Assembly: GCA_958295665.1 (NCBI GenBank) | Contig: OY282560.1 | Coordinates: forward strand, 147,552,091-147,616,090 | DNA from: Tipula vernalis | Lineage: Eukaryota > Arthropoda > Insecta > Diptera > Tipulidae | DNA length: 64,000 nucleotides | Direction of reading: 5' to 3' | In this document: one piece after another, positions 1-11,880 of the stretch | How positions within the stretch are numbered: position 1 is the stretch's first letter | Layout: each line of letters starts with the position of its first letter | Program-made: the position numbers and the translations under genes | The notes under the pieces: generated by a model | Database searches by the model: none | The model's input: only the letters and a program-made list of their open reading frames with translations | What the model was told of the DNA's origin: nothing

Positions 1-792
1 TATGTCCACATTAAAGAAACTATTACTGCAAACTTTTTCTATTACAGTGTGAGCCTTAAATGTTGGTGTAATATTAAACAGAACCCAAAAGTCGATTCCT
101 AGTATTAACTGAAATTTTATTGAAGGAATTATCAAAGTTGATAATACTTTAGTTTCACCATTAAACGTGTACGGAATATTGGAATAACCCTTGGTTTCAT
201 GAAGTATACCATCCGCAGTCGAAACCTTTGAATGAAGTGGGAAAATTTTCAAGCCTAATGAATTTACAAATGTTTCCCCTCCAATACCTAAAATTGTACA
301 ACTAGCCCCGGAATCAAGTAAACCTTTTATTTCCAAATCTAAAATTTTAAAATACGTCATGGGTCTTCCATCAACTTCAAAATTAATTACCGAATTTAAA
401 GAGTTAGCAAAATAACAGTATGGTTTTTTATCTTTGTTTTTAATTAAAAAACATTGGGAGTCTTTGAACTATTGAAACCAGTCCGACCCGATGAACTAAT
501 TTCTTCTAATAGTTTTCCGAATTATGTATTGGAGTACATTTCGGACATTTGCGCGTAATGTAACCGTCTTTCCCACAGCGAAAACAAAAGATTTTATCAT
601 TTCGGTCGACCTTACAAGTTTGGAATATATGTCCTTCGATACTTTCGACATGGCAGAAATTGCTTTTTTATTTTCCGGAATTGATGTTTTCAGTAAGCTT
701 TCTGAACTAGATACTGTATTCTCAAAAGCACACAATTTTTCTGCTAATTTCCTTTGACCACTACGGTAAGACAATGAAGGTTCCAAAGTTTT
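1..792 (-). pseudogene. gag-pro fragment of an LTR retrotransposon
   Basis: On the minus strand this reads first into a nucleocapsid zinc knuckle (about 540-592; CFRCGKDGYITRKC, with Tyr in place of the usual His) and then into an aspartic protease. The protease has the active-site motif LLDSGAS (about 301-322) and the flap-distal motif LILGIDFW (about 84-107). The protease frame is open to the left edge, so pol probably continues outside the window. Stop codons separate the zinc knuckle frame from the protease frame, so this copy is broken. The LDSGAS/LGIDFW pair fits a Ty3/gypsy-type element; the clade is not certain. Confidence 0.75.
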
Positions 793-1060
793 GTGGCGTT
801 GGTGATAAATATGGAAAATCTTAATATACATAGTTTCTTAAGAAAATCCTAAATAGTAAATTTACAAATACGACGATTTGACAATGTGAAAGGCATTAGA
901 TTTCCAAATAGTTTGGCACGCTTATAGTATTAGATAAGACATACCAAAAAATCATAGTGGCGTCGGTGATGAATATGGAAAATCTTAGGATGTAGACTTT
1001 CTTAAGAAAATCCTAAATTGTATGTTACAAATGTGGCCATTTGATTAAGTGAAAAGCATA
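793..1060. repeat. Imperfect tandem duplication, period about 164 bp
   Basis: Bases 793-898 and 957-1060 are clearly related in direct orientation. They share blocks such as GTGGCG-TGGTGAT-AATATGG, TTCTTAAGAAAATCCTAAAT and GTGAAA-GCAT. The first copy overlaps the 5' side of the gag remnant read on the minus strand, so the duplication probably arose within the retroelement. Confidence 0.7.
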
Positions 1061-1383
1061 CTTTAAAAGGGGTTTAACAGACACACACTTTTCTAATTAA
1101 TGTATTTTATAGATGCATATTTATGTAGGTTAATCTAACTTAGGTTTAGTTCTAACTTAGGATAAATTTCGCAAGCGTAGTTATTGTAAACATTAGTTCT
1201 ACTAACAGGCAAATTAACGTTCCTAGTTCTTAACCCGGGCACACCCGATTTAATAATTCGGAAATAGAAACAGCAGTTCTATAACATTAAAACTCAAACA
1301 AGTTGCATCCAAGGATTTAAAGGAAAGATCTCACATAATTATTAAACGTAACCTCAAATAAACGTTTTGAATAACTATCACAA
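1061..1383. other. No gene seen
   Basis: AT-rich sequence between two retroelement remnants. No recognisable coding motif or clear repeat was seen on either strand. Confidence 0.5.
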
Positions 1384-2190
1384 TTAGAAAATACCAGATA
1401 TAATTAAACTATTAGCAAGATAAATGCGTAAATCACTTGAACAAAAGTTTTTTATTGGTCCAGTCAAATAAAAACTGTAATTAACATGCTGGCTTATAAA
1501 ACTTACATGAACAGTCCAAGTAAGTTTGGAATTCAATAGTAATCCTAAATTATTAACCGTTGAAAAAATTGAGATAATACCATTGTTCAAAAAGTGCACA
1601 CTTACAATATTACGAGCATTATTTCTAGTGAACAATAAAGCTTTACTATTATAGTTGGATTAATAGAAAGTGAATTATTTTTGGCCTATGGCGAAATATT
1701 CGTAAAATCTGCATTATGTGGCGAAATGAATTCATCCAATTTTAAGAAGTCACCACCAAAATTCAGTTTCAAACTATCAGCGTAAAGATGAAACGACAAT
1801 TTAAAATATGCCAAGGTTTATAGGTCATTTATATGTGTAAATGGAAAAAATTAAAGGACCTAATAGGGCAGACAAAATACTTATCCGGGCGAATGTCTCA
1901 TTATTAGAAATAATACCCTTTTTATGTAGAGGAGTAATCGACGCTACTTTCAAAAAATTAGGAAATACTGATTTTCTCAAACACTGTTTAATGATAAATA
2001 TGATTTGGGACAGAAACAAATCAATAAATAATTTTAGTACATACTTCAAAACCACAAAATACTTAAAGATTCGTTAGATTTACTGATCTCTGCCAGAATT
2101 TCAGCCGCAGAAAATTCAATGAATGTTTCAGTTGACGTACATGAAATACCAACGATTTTCTAATTCCTTCACGTTGTTGTAGGTTTGCGC
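1384..2190 (-). pseudogene. Degenerate non-LTR (LINE) reverse transcriptase
   Basis: Minus-strand segments in several frames match successive parts of a LINE reverse transcriptase. Near 1850-2000 is the fingers region (SVFPNFLKVASITPLHKKG, then ISILSA). This jumps directly to LLGPLIFSIY, so the part between the second and fourth conserved blocks has been deleted. At about 1761-1815 is the catalytic box, LYADSLKLN, in which the second aspartate of YADD has become serine. From about 1635 to 1384 is the thumb region (NNLGLLLNSKLTW and following). Frameshifts, the deletion and the lost catalytic residue make it dead. A Jockey-type affiliation is my best guess. Confidence 0.75.
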
Positions 2191-3367
2191 AAATTCCCAA
2201 AATAAAAAATATTTTTAGCTTCATTGATGCATTTGTCGGAATATTTAAATGATTCAAAATCGAGCTGTAATCGAAATGTTTTATATTTTTTGTAGGCCAA
2301 ATCTTTACGTTGCATTAAATTAAAAATATGTACACTTAACCAGGGAGCAGTGGATCTTTATTTATACTTCTTTTACGAGGCATACCAATATTTTCTAATT
2401 TTAAGAAATTTGAATTGAATTCTTCAAGTAAAAATAATTTATTCTATTTATTTGGTAACATGAATTTGAAATTCTAGTGATATCCATTTCATCATTAACA
2501 CTCTATTTCGAGCGCAGAAGCTTATTCATAATAGTGTGTGAATGCAACATGAGGTAGACAACATAATTTTATTTAAAAGAAATTAATTATTTCAGCCAAG
2601 ATTACTTCTAAGATAATATGTTCATTCATAACAGTATATGCTCTTTCCAATTTTCTATTTCTGTTACAACTCCGTATTTTAATTTATTGAGAGCACCCAG
2701 TTGAAGGATCTTGGCCGGTGACCCTACTTGAAGACAAAATAGGCGCCGATGAATAACGAACTTCAGAATTGTTTCTGGTTGGATTTATGTTAAACTCTTT
2801 GCATTACGGATTCTACAAGTCTTAATTTACAAATTAGAAAAAGATTTAAATAAAGATTTATCCAGTCTAATGAAAAGAAACAATTTCAAAAATAGTCATG
2901 CTAGATGGGCTTTATTATCAGGAATAACAATACTTATAAAAAATGTTATCTTTGGTACGATTGAGCTTATAACAGGCAAAAATCAGGTATGTCCAAAAGA
3001 AAAAATATTATGCAGGTTCATACAAAATTATTAAATCCAATAGGCTTGCTACCCAATGTAGTCGGTTTATAAGATAAATAAAATAAATTACGTACACTCA
3101 AGCACTAAGTTTATTGCTAATCAATATATTAAAGTTAAAATCAGCACAACAAATAATTTTTCATACTGTAACAAATATTCACAAAAAATTGTTTCAACAC
3201 CACCCAAGCGCGTATTTAAATCACTATACAATATTCTAAAATCAACTAAATCACTTAATCCAATTTTCTAAATTATTTGGTTAAACCTGCATACATCTCG
3301 CAACATAACGTTAAAGTTAAAATAACAGAAATCTTCGCACGAAAAAAAAAAGAAAAATTCAAAACTA
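2191..3367. other. No gene recognised
   Basis: AT-rich sequence. A plus-strand stretch near 2850-3000 reads KDLSSLMKRNNFKNSHARWA without stops and may be an old coding scrap, but I cannot assign it. Confidence 0.4.
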
Positions 3368-3675
3368 ATTGCTTCCATTTAACGTGGCAAAGTACACACA
3401 AGTACTTCTGACTGCACGCATCTACTCTTGCTAAATTTTATGAGAAGTTTGCTTTTCGAATTTATGTCGACTTCGTTACCAGAATATTTAGTACAACTAA
3501 TCGGTAAGAAATGGCTGATCAGTTTTCAAATTAATAATTAATTTTCCAACTTTCCAAGTTGCACGTACATTATTTAATTTAAATTTTATTTTCCCAACTA
3601 ATTTTCTGCGTTTCATTTACCATCTACCCCCAAGTACTTATTTGTACTTTGTCACGTTAAATGGAACGCAGCAAT
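3368..3675 (+). mobile_element. MITE copy 1 with long terminal inverted repeats
   Basis: A short non-coding element of about 300 bp bounded by inverted repeats: TTCCATTTAACGTGGCAAAG at the left and its reverse complement (CTTTGTCACGTTAAATGGAA) at the right, each next to GC(TGCG). A sub-terminal inverted copy (CTGCGTTTCATTTACCATCT) lies just inside the right end. A second copy in the opposite orientation lies at 43822-44122 and shares the whole interior. No transposase is encoded and the parent family is not known to me. The left TIR lacks four bases (TGCG) present at the right end. Confidence 0.8.
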
Positions 3676-3887
3676 TGAAAACTATTTACTTTGAATACAA
3701 CTGAACAACAAACTAATTTTTTTTTCCAAAATACAAATGACAGCACACACAGAAATTTTTATGTCATTCAAACAACGAAACAAAAATATGTACAGAAAAA
3801 TGCGACTACTGCGATAGTTTTTTGTATTCTATATATTTTTACAGTTCACTCCACTGCGATCGCAGCGCCATATAACAACGTTATATC

Positions 3888-3921
3888 CATACAAACAAAC
3901 AAACAAACAGACAGACGACGG
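3888..3921. repeat. Short (CAAA)n/(CAGA)n simple repeat
   Basis: Run of CAAA units followed by CAGA units. The plus-strand open frame that runs through it (3691-3924) looks fortuitous. Confidence 0.6.
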
Positions 3922-3928
3922 TAATTAT

Positions 3929-4400
3929 ATGTCGATAATAACACCAATTAGAAGTGCTTTGTTTAGAGTATCCTTAGAAGAAAAAAATAACTTAACGTTT
4001 CCATTAAACAACGAGGAGCAATCAGACAAAGAAGTTCACAAATTTGTAAATGATATACAACAATCAGCTTGGGAAAATACTCAGAAATTAAATAGAAAAT
4101 CTGGGGAAACTGTTACCCTAAGGAAATTAGTTAGCTCCTAGGACAAAACAGAAGCGCAATAAAAATGCGGCAGTAAACAAGGGCCCCCCAGATAAAACTA
4201 ATTAGAAAAAACTTACTCAACAATTAAGAAGAGAGACCAAAGAATTGAAAGATAATCAGTAACTATCTAAGAAGTTTAGCTAATGATAGCAGTACTGATT
4301 ATTACCTTTGAAATGCAACCAAAAGAACTAAAAGACTAATAATGCAGATTCCTCCAATAAGAATAGCAGGTGAGAAATGGCATGTTGTTTTATCATTGAA
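3929..4400 (+). pseudogene. Jockey-like LINE ORF2 fragment (endonuclease-RT linker)
   Basis: The plus strand reads in pieces like the stretch between the endonuclease and reverse transcriptase of Jockey-type LINEs: KFVNDIQQSAW at about 4037-4070, then YPKEIS-like and arginine-rich segments, then the run LANDSSTDYYL followed by NATKRTKRLIMQIPPIR (about 4275-4368). Between the last two blocks a codon expected to be Trp is TGA. Several frameshifts and stops are present and neither the catalytic endonuclease nor RT palm is left, so this is a small dead fragment. Confidence 0.65.
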
Positions 4401-4559
4401 ACACTTAAAGCCAAAAACATTATTTTTACTATGGGAATTTGGTTGGAATCAATTTAAGAAACATTAACTGAGGTATAGTTTTTAAATTCCTTTTTTTAAA
4501 CCTCTAAGAGGTAAAGCACAAGTTTTGCTACTTGGGGGTCCCGGTTGAGTGTTGTATCA

Positions 4560-4810
4560 AAGCAACCTAGATTAAACAAAGCCATAGTCTAAAAAACGAA
4601 GCTTTTATAAGGGAATTAGAAAGCAGGAAAACACTAAACACATAAAACATATGGGAAATCACTTTTCTAACACAATTTTTTAAATGAAAACTTTACAAAT
4701 TCTTAATTTTCTTAATATTTTTATAAATGTTTGAATTTCAACATATATGAATGTAGTTTAAGTAAATCGTTTTCATTTTCTTGTAAGAATTGATTTATTT
4801 AACCTAAAAT
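4560..4810 (+). repeat. Dispersed repeat, copy 1 (intact TTAA site)
   Basis: About 250 bp that recurs in reverse orientation at 18103-18360. Shared blocks include AAGCTTTTATAAGGGAATTA, TTACAAATTCTTAATT and TTTTCATTTTCTTGTAA. At its right end this copy carries an uninterrupted ATTTATTTAACC. In copy 2 the same TTAA is the junction with a piggyBac end. No coding capacity was seen. Confidence 0.75.
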
Positions 4811-4844
4811 TTAAAAAAAAAAAAATAATTCATAACAACAGCGT

Positions 4845-4985
4845 TGTGGGGCGGTATCATGAAATCCAGTTCCGGTTGAATTTTGACGAAAATCATCCGG
4901 TTTTACAAAAAACGGTATCATCAACACCACTTTCACGGTAAATTTCCGTCAAAAATCGTCCGGTAGATATTATTTGACGGATGGG
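4845..4985. repeat. Less AT-rich patch with internal direct and inverted repeats
   Basis: Contains the related motifs AAAATCATCCGG and AAAATCGTCCGG, CGGTATCAT twice, and an 8-bp perfect stem CCGTCAAA/TTTGACGG. It stands out in composition from the AT-rich surroundings. It could be a decayed MITE, but I found no second copy. Confidence 0.4.
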
Positions 4986-7900
4986 GATTTTGTATAATTT
5001 AGAGTTAAAGAAATTTACGCAACACATAAACCAAAGCAAAATCATTGGTATGCATTAGAATGATAACATCACAAGGTTTGCGTATAACACCGATTGCTTA
5101 TATTTATACTCAAACCATAACAAGCACAAACGATTCTATACACAATTTATTATTATTTATATACTTACCAATTATCTTAATGCATATTACCGTATATCCC
5201 TAATATTTATTGTACACGAATTACTGATATTTATACTTACATTTTGTTTGTAAACAAACAACCACTTGACATGTATGAAGTTAAAATTGTAATAGATTAA
5301 TTATAATTAATGTTATTAAGAACAGTACCACTTGTGTACTAATTTATGTAATTTAGTACTAAGCTAATGACTTACATTTTTTGTAAATCATTTTAACACT
5401 TAAGTTTTAACTGGCGATCAACAAACATCAAAAATTATAATAAAACCAAATCTTACTTAAATAATAATTATAAATAAAATTAAGGACATCTTGTTACTGT
5501 GGTGTTTTAATTAAATAAAATATACCAATTTACAAATAGTGGTTCAACGATCATTTTCATATATCAAATTCTTCCCAATTACCAGCTACGGATTTTTCGT
5601 TTAAGAAAATTCAAAATTTTCAAACGAAAAATTACATCAATGACAAAAATTAATTTGAAAATATTTATCTCTTAATAAGCCAACCATTAATTTTGTATAT
5701 TATTTATTAGAATAATTTAATACTTCTAAAATATTGACGAACGCCATTTTGAAAAAAAAACCTAATGGCCGATGTTATGAACGAGTTAAATATTATGCAA
5801 ACAAAATTAAAATTACAACTGAATATTAATGATGATGGGCCTTAGTCCCGATTAAGGACCATTTTAATGCAATTTAAAAAAATTAACCCAAAGAAAAACA
5901 ACAGAATGAGCGTTTCGTATTACTAACGTCTACAAATAATCTGCCATTATCAGTTTTATCTGGGTTTTCCCATAGCATCAGTTGTTCCATGTACGACGCT
6001 AGCTCATAAGAATATTAATCCCAGTGGATGGTGGCCCCAAATTAATTGTCCTATAACTACCATGATTGATTAACCATTTAACTTACCAAAATAGTTTTAA
6101 GACTAAATAATACACATAATTTGTTTAAATTATCATAATTATGTTTGACATTTCGTTCGTTTTATTGTTGTTATGGTTTTGTCATCGAAAGTTTCCTGAA
6201 TCAAGTTTTAGATGTTGTTTTTAGGTGTAAAATCCTATAGTTTTTCAACTACGTGTTTGTGACACCAAATTTTCTAAGAGCAACTAATTCGATTCAATTT
6301 GTGCTTTACGTCGTTGGCTAATTAATTTGTATTAATTTATGTCACAGTTTACTATTGTGGGCTACTCGATAAATTTATTATGCGGGTATTTTGGTGTGCG
6401 TCAACTAGCTAAATGGAAAATCTATATAATCATAATAAGCACTTATTCTTTGTTGGTTATTTTTTTAACCCTGCGTCGTTTAATAGCCATCTGAATATAT
6501 ATGGCTTTTAACAAAAACTAACTTTTAGTTTTGGGTTTAAAATAATATAATAGTAATAAATAAACAAAATTAAAACTTATGAGCGTTTCTGCAAAGGACA
6601 ATAATTGTATTAAAATTATGAAATCGTGAAAGCTTATTTTTCATATTTCAAAAGAACTTTTATTTATATTTTTTCAGACAACAAAAAATAAATTAAAAAA
6701 TTATATGCAAGTTTCTTAAAATTAAATCGAATAACAAAACTATATAAACAAAAGGCTTTTTTATTTATGATTAAAATGACAAAAAAAAGCTCTTCTCTTT
6801 TGTTAGCACAGTACAAAAAAACCAAACCACTATGATACAGCAAACTTAGATGCAAATTGGAGGAAGGTAAAAAAATCTCTCTCAACTGAAAATTAAATTT
6901 AAACAAATTGTTTTGGAATTTAATTTAATTTATATTTGAGTTTTCGATTAATATTCGTGTCTGAAATAAAAACACATAATTGGAAATGGATATTATGGAT
7001 GAGATTACGATAAAGATGACAAATTTTTACATTTCTTAAAAAAAACTAAACCAACCAGATTCTTCTTGAGTCCCAACCCAAAAAAAAAAAAATCGTATTA
7101 TTAATAAATAAAATCACAAAACAAATAACTTTAGGCTCAGATCACAGTTGCTCTCTGTGTAAATGTAATCCGTATATATAGAATACATGCTATACTCAGA
7201 TGAATAATCCAACCAATCAAAAATGTAAAATGTAAACGAACAAACTGGCCAACGACTAAACACACAAAACCATATTTCCATTCATCGTTTTGTATATATT
7301 TTGTTTCAAGTTTAAAGTTAATCCTCTAATATTTATCTCACCAAATTTATCAAACATTAAATTATTTTTATATCTTTGATTAATTTTTGTGTTATAATTT
7401 TTTTTTATTTTATTTTATTTCTTTTCTTTTAAAATAAAAATGACAAGAAAAGTTAAATGACAAATCTAAGAAATTTAAAAGAAGTAAAAAAAAAAAAAAA
7501 TTTAACATCTACTTTGTAATATTTTAATACACAAAGTGCTTATTGTGTGTGCATATAATATACGATGGAAGTTCAAGGTATTTGTAATATTCTCTTGTCA
7601 TATGACAATATTAGGCTTATCGAACACATTAATTGTGTATCTCATAAATTAATGTGTATACCGCGCGTATATAATGTAAATAAAACAAGTACAAGTGTAT
7701 ATGATTTGGTTACAACCGAATTAATTTCAAGTTCATTTATAAGAGATGAAATTTTATTCTAGCCTGGTGTCTTATATGTTTGTCTGCCTGTGTATACGCA
7801 TCATGATTTGATGTTAATCTGAGATGATTTATATTAAAGTTTTGAATTTATTGTGCTACAAAAGGTGAAGAATGTTTGTTGGTTATACTTTTGTATTTTT

Positions 7901-8877
7901 ATTTTTTGTATTTCTTATGTTCAATTTGAGATATATGACATTTTGACAATAAAGGAAATGTTTTGGATTTTTGGGGTGTGACAGTTCAATTGATTTTGGA
8001 AGAAACTATATTATATGTATATGTATGTTGTAAAATACGAAATCAATTTGATTTTGAAATGTTGATTTATTGGCGCCAATATTTATGGTAATTGGGTTTT
8101 AATTAATTTATAGTATCATTTATTATACAGAGGATTAAGTCAAGTGGTTGAGATCCGGGTGGTTTTTGTGGATTAAAAAAACAACAACGTTTGACGTGTG
8201 AAGTATACACGTTAAACAGTAGTATCAAATTTCTTTTTAGATAATTGGTCATATTTAAATAAAAATAAAAACATCTTGTAAATACACAAAAGAGGTAAAT
8301 TTTTAATAGGTTTTAGCAACAAGTTTACCTAATAATTCCTAGATCGTGTTATAAAAAAACATAATTAATTATTTTAAAATTATTATTTTAAGACATGACT
8401 GAATTTTAAGGGTATACACGTTTTAACAAATAAATATTAACAATACGAAATATGGGTGAACTGAACTGGTCTTGAAATATACAATTCGATCATTTGATAG
8501 ATCACCATTCAAGCAAAATACATTTAAAGGGAATACTTATTGAATAGCCGAAGAAAGTCAACTTGATTTCTTAATAGAAAACCTGACATTGCATTAACTA
8601 TAACAAAATTGGACCGGTTATAGAACTTGATAGTGATAATATTTCGAGCTCTCCTTAATGAAATAGAAGCGACGAAGATTAATTTAGGAAGAAGAATTAG
8701 GGACACATCTAATTCTTTATATTCTCATAGGCCACTTTCGAGCTATTGGCTATAGTAGCGAAAACCGAGACTGTGATATTAAACAACTATTTTAACCCAA
8801 TTTTCAATTATATAATAATTTAAGAAAGTAAATTTTCCCGGTAAATTTAACGAAATATTTCAAAACAAACACCCACT
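4986..8877. other. AT-rich non-coding stretch
   Basis: Almost 4 kb with poly-A/T runs (for example 7383-7450) and no recognisable gene, repeat family or splice pattern. The short open frames inside it have no conserved look. It could be intronic or intergenic host DNA. Confidence 0.5.
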
Positions 8878-9132
8878 CTAAAAAAAAAAAAAAAAAGAGC
8901 AAGTTAAAGCACCAAAATTTAATGCACTTTGAATATTGCCCAATGTTTCTTCATTAACGGCGAAAATATCAAAAGGTAAGTAGTAGCTACGAGAGCTTCG
9001 AACGCGAATTACATTTTCCTCACTACACTTTTGATATACTGAGATTGGTGGCGGTATTAAATAGAAAATTTGGCATTCTGCATCTAGTTCGGTAAAGTGT
9101 TCCAATCTTTTAATGCAGTTTATATCCTTCAC
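8878..9132 (-). CDS. Unidentified minus-strand ORF (84 codons)
   Basis: This frame starts MKDINCIKRLEHF and runs through a segment with protein-like composition (CSEENVIRVRSSRSYYLPFD, then NEETLGNIQSALNFGALTC) into a poly-T-derived poly-Phe tail. The reading stays open upstream of the first Met for some codons. I do not recognise the family. It could be an exon or transposon scrap, and it could be chance. It lies just left of the BEL element and in the opposite orientation. Confidence 0.2.
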   Translation of the reverse strand: MKDINCIKRLEHFTELDAECQIFYLIPPPISVYQKCSEENVIRVRSSRSYYLPFDIFAVNEETLGNIQSALNFGALTCSFFFFF

Positions 9133-9323
9133 ACCACCACCACATCAAATAATATATTTGTGCGTAGTTCATAAGTATTTTCAATTATTTTATAGTTACA
9201 TATACGAGTATGTTTGCCACTTTTATAATTTTGCCTCTACATAATTTGGTAAATCCGTATATCAAAATAGGAATCCGCTCAACCTTGAAATCTTGGATTT
9301 TGCTTTGAGGACTATGTATTGAC

Positions 9324-10199
9324 GAATGTGCCTATTGTAATGAAACCCATAGAACATAAACTTGTGAAGCATTTGTTAAGTTAAGCCCAGAAGAGCGGCG
9401 CAAGCAAGTAGCTATATTGAAACTGTGTTTCAATTGCCTATCAGCCAACCATATGGCCAACCAGTGTTACAGCAAACGGAGTTGTTTGACATGCAGGCGC
9501 TTACATCATACACTCTTACACGATGGGGTCCAATCAAATTCGGCTAGACTAAAATGTAATAGTGAGATAAAAGAGCCAGTAACGGAACAACAAGGTCCTT
9601 GCACATCAATCGCGTTAAATACTACTGTGAAAATAAATATGTCCGGAGTTGGCATGGCATTGTTGCCCACAGCAGTCGTGATGGTCAAAGATAGTTACGG
9701 TCAATACATAAAATGTAATTTGCTAATGGTTTCAGGTTCTCAAATCTCCTTTGTTTCCGAAAATTGTTTCAATCAGTTGGGGATTTCTCGCAAGGACGGA
9801 AGGGTACAGGTAGAAGGTCTAGCTACTTCGAACGTGTCCACAACGGGGAAAACGTCCTTTACTATCTGTTCAAGATTAATAACTTCTAAATCTTTGTCAG
9901 TGAACGCATATATCTTACCAAAGATTACATGTCTCAAACAAAACGAAGAAGTAAACTATAATGATATTGAGAGCAGAAATTTGCCATTAGCAGACCCGAA
10001 TCTTAAACGCCAGAAAGAAATTGACATTTTGTTACGAGCAGACTACTTTATCCACATTTTAGGCAAGGGGCAAATCATATTAAAGAACGTAATGGCGCAA
10101 GAAACATTCGGATATGTCATATCAAGAAAACCAAATAACGCAAGTAATGAAGAATGTAAGTTACTGCCGTATAAAGTCTTCCATGTTTTCACACGTTAG
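9324..10199 (+). pseudogene. BEL/Pao gag zinc fingers and protease
   Basis: Begins with the cysteine-rich gag tail CAYCNETH, then CFNCLSANHMANQC and CLTCRRLHHTLLH. One in-frame stop lies before the Met at 9417. Next comes the BEL-type aspartic protease: the active-site segment reads LLMVSGSQ, where the catalytic Asp is replaced by Val (codon 9729-9731), and the later motif reads DILLRADYF instead of the usual DILLGADYF. Loss of the catalytic aspartate would inactivate the protease. The reading ends at 10199, just before the deleted RT core. Confidence 0.85.
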
Positions 10200-11178
10200 T
10201 GACTGTGAAGATCAATTTCCGGATCCAACGATGAGCAACACGCAATCACATTAAAAAGGGATTTTTCTCGTATATTAGCCGACGCTGGATCTGTGTTACG
10301 AAAGTGGCGCTCGAACATATAATATCTTTAAGTGATGGAGGTGATGAGTCTCAAATAATTGCGGAGGGCCAACCATCAAAATTATTAGGTCTATATTGGA
10401 ATTCGAAGCAAGACATGTTTTCCTTTAAAGTGAAACACGTGGTCGACCCTGTTCGAACAAAAAGAAATGTATTATCCCTTGCATCTCAAATATTTGATCC
10501 ATTGGAATGGTTGAGTCCATTTACTGTCAGTATGAAAATATTTCGTCAGAGTTTATGGCTAAAGGGGATTTCCTGTCCTGGTATCAAATTCAAAACCAAT
10601 TTGAACATTTAAACAGTATCCGAGTACCCAGATTTATATGTAAACCTTTAGAGGAACTTCAAATTCACGGCTTCAGCGACGCAAGTAAGTTAGCGTATTC
10701 GGCAGCGGTTTATATTCGCACGCGAGTAAAGAGTAGGATCAGAGTGAATCTCTTAACTGCAAAGAGTAAGGTAGCACCAATACAGCAAGTGAGCTTACCA
10801 CGATTGGAGCTTTGTGGAGCACACTTACTCGCAAACTTAGCAAAAAAGGTTCTCGACACATATCATCTGGAAACGGTTCCCGTATGGCTGTGGATAGACT
10901 CCACAGTTGTATTATCGTGGCTCTCAAATCATCCGCGCAAATGGAAAACCTACGTAGCTAACCGTGTATCAGCCATTCATCAACTATTACCAGACTCAAA
11001 TTGGCGACATGTGAAGAGTAAGGAGAACCCCGCTGATTTGGCAACTCGTGGATCTCGTGCTGATAGGTTGGTCGATAGCGACTTGTGGTGGAAGGATCCA
11101 AATTGGCTGAGTGAAAGCAAACAACATTGGCAATTGAAACCAAATCTAAGTGAAACCTTACAAGAAAACGAAACGTAG
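10200..11178 (+). pseudogene. BEL/Pao end of RT and RNase H
   Basis: Resumes after a deletion of the RT catalytic core with the late RT/connection region (DEQHAITLKRDFSRI, then LRKWRSN, GQPSKLLGLYWN, RNVLSLASQIFDPL) spread over two frames. It continues in a single frame from 10507 through RNase H, which has the GFSDAS aspartate motif, the LPRLELCGAHLLA helix, WIDSTVVLSWL, and the C-terminal motif ENPADLATRG. The RNase H part looks intact as protein, but without RT or a start it cannot be functional. Confidence 0.85.
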
Positions 11179-11189
11179 GAGTCCAATTA

Positions 11190-11698
11190 ATGCATGCTAC
11201 AGCAAATTCGGTGAACAAACATCCATATGAGGAACTATATGGTCGAATCAACAATTGGTATAAACTGTTGCGAATAATAGCATACATTCTAAGATTTCTG
11301 TACAATTGCAAGGCAAGAACGAGAGTGAAGGGGAATATCGGGTTAGTAGAGATAAATAGTGCGGAACTGGAACTTCTCAAATTTGTGCAACAAACGGTGT
11401 TGAGTTTAGATATAAGATCACTAATGGCAGGCAACGGAATTCAGTTCAACTCAAGGTTAATTTCACTTGCACCATTCATAGATTCACAGGGCATGTTGAG
11501 AGTTTGTGGACGTCTCGAAAATGCATCTTGCTCGTATGAAACGAAACGTCCACTAATACTACCTAAGCATCACCCAATAACAAGAATGATTTCGGTGTAC
11601 TTGCACAAGAAGTTTATGCATCCGGGCCCATCATTATTGCTCGCATTGTCTTGCCATAAATATTGGATACAAGTTGGACGTGAGATATGCAGATCGGT
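11190..11698 (+). pseudogene. BEL/Pao integrase, N-terminal part
   Basis: Reads as the region between RNase H and the integrase core: LLRIIAYILRFLYNCKAR, a segment with LRVCGRLENA, then PLILPKHHPITRMI and the zinc-binding HKKFMHPGPSLLLALSCHKYW. The frame runs into the inserted transposon at 11699 in the middle of the HHCC region (GREICRSV). It resumes at 15027 with CHKRITC. Confidence 0.9.
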
Positions 11699-11880
11699 CA
11701 CGGTGTCCCTGAAATAAGTTTAAATGGGCCAAAAAACCATTCTCGATTTCACTTCGGCCATTGAAATTTTCACCTTCGAGAAGTTCAAAAACGCCAAAAT
11801 CAGCCAAATCCCCGGAGCCGTTTGCAAAAAAACACAATTTTAATATTTTTTGCGCCAAAAATGAGAAAATTCGAAAAAAA
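11699..11880 (+). repeat. Left terminal inverted repeat of the CAC transposon
   Basis: About 180 bp, matching the reverse complement of 14842-15022 with scattered mismatches. It starts CACGGTGTCCCTGAAATAAG, includes GGGCCAAAAAACCA and TTCGAGAAGTTCAAAAACGC, and ends near TGCGCCAAAAATGAGAAA. Confidence 0.9.

Noticed and set aside
3691..3924. 77-codon frame with a hydrophobic centre
   Set aside because: It runs through poly-T and CAAA repeats and has no conserved features.
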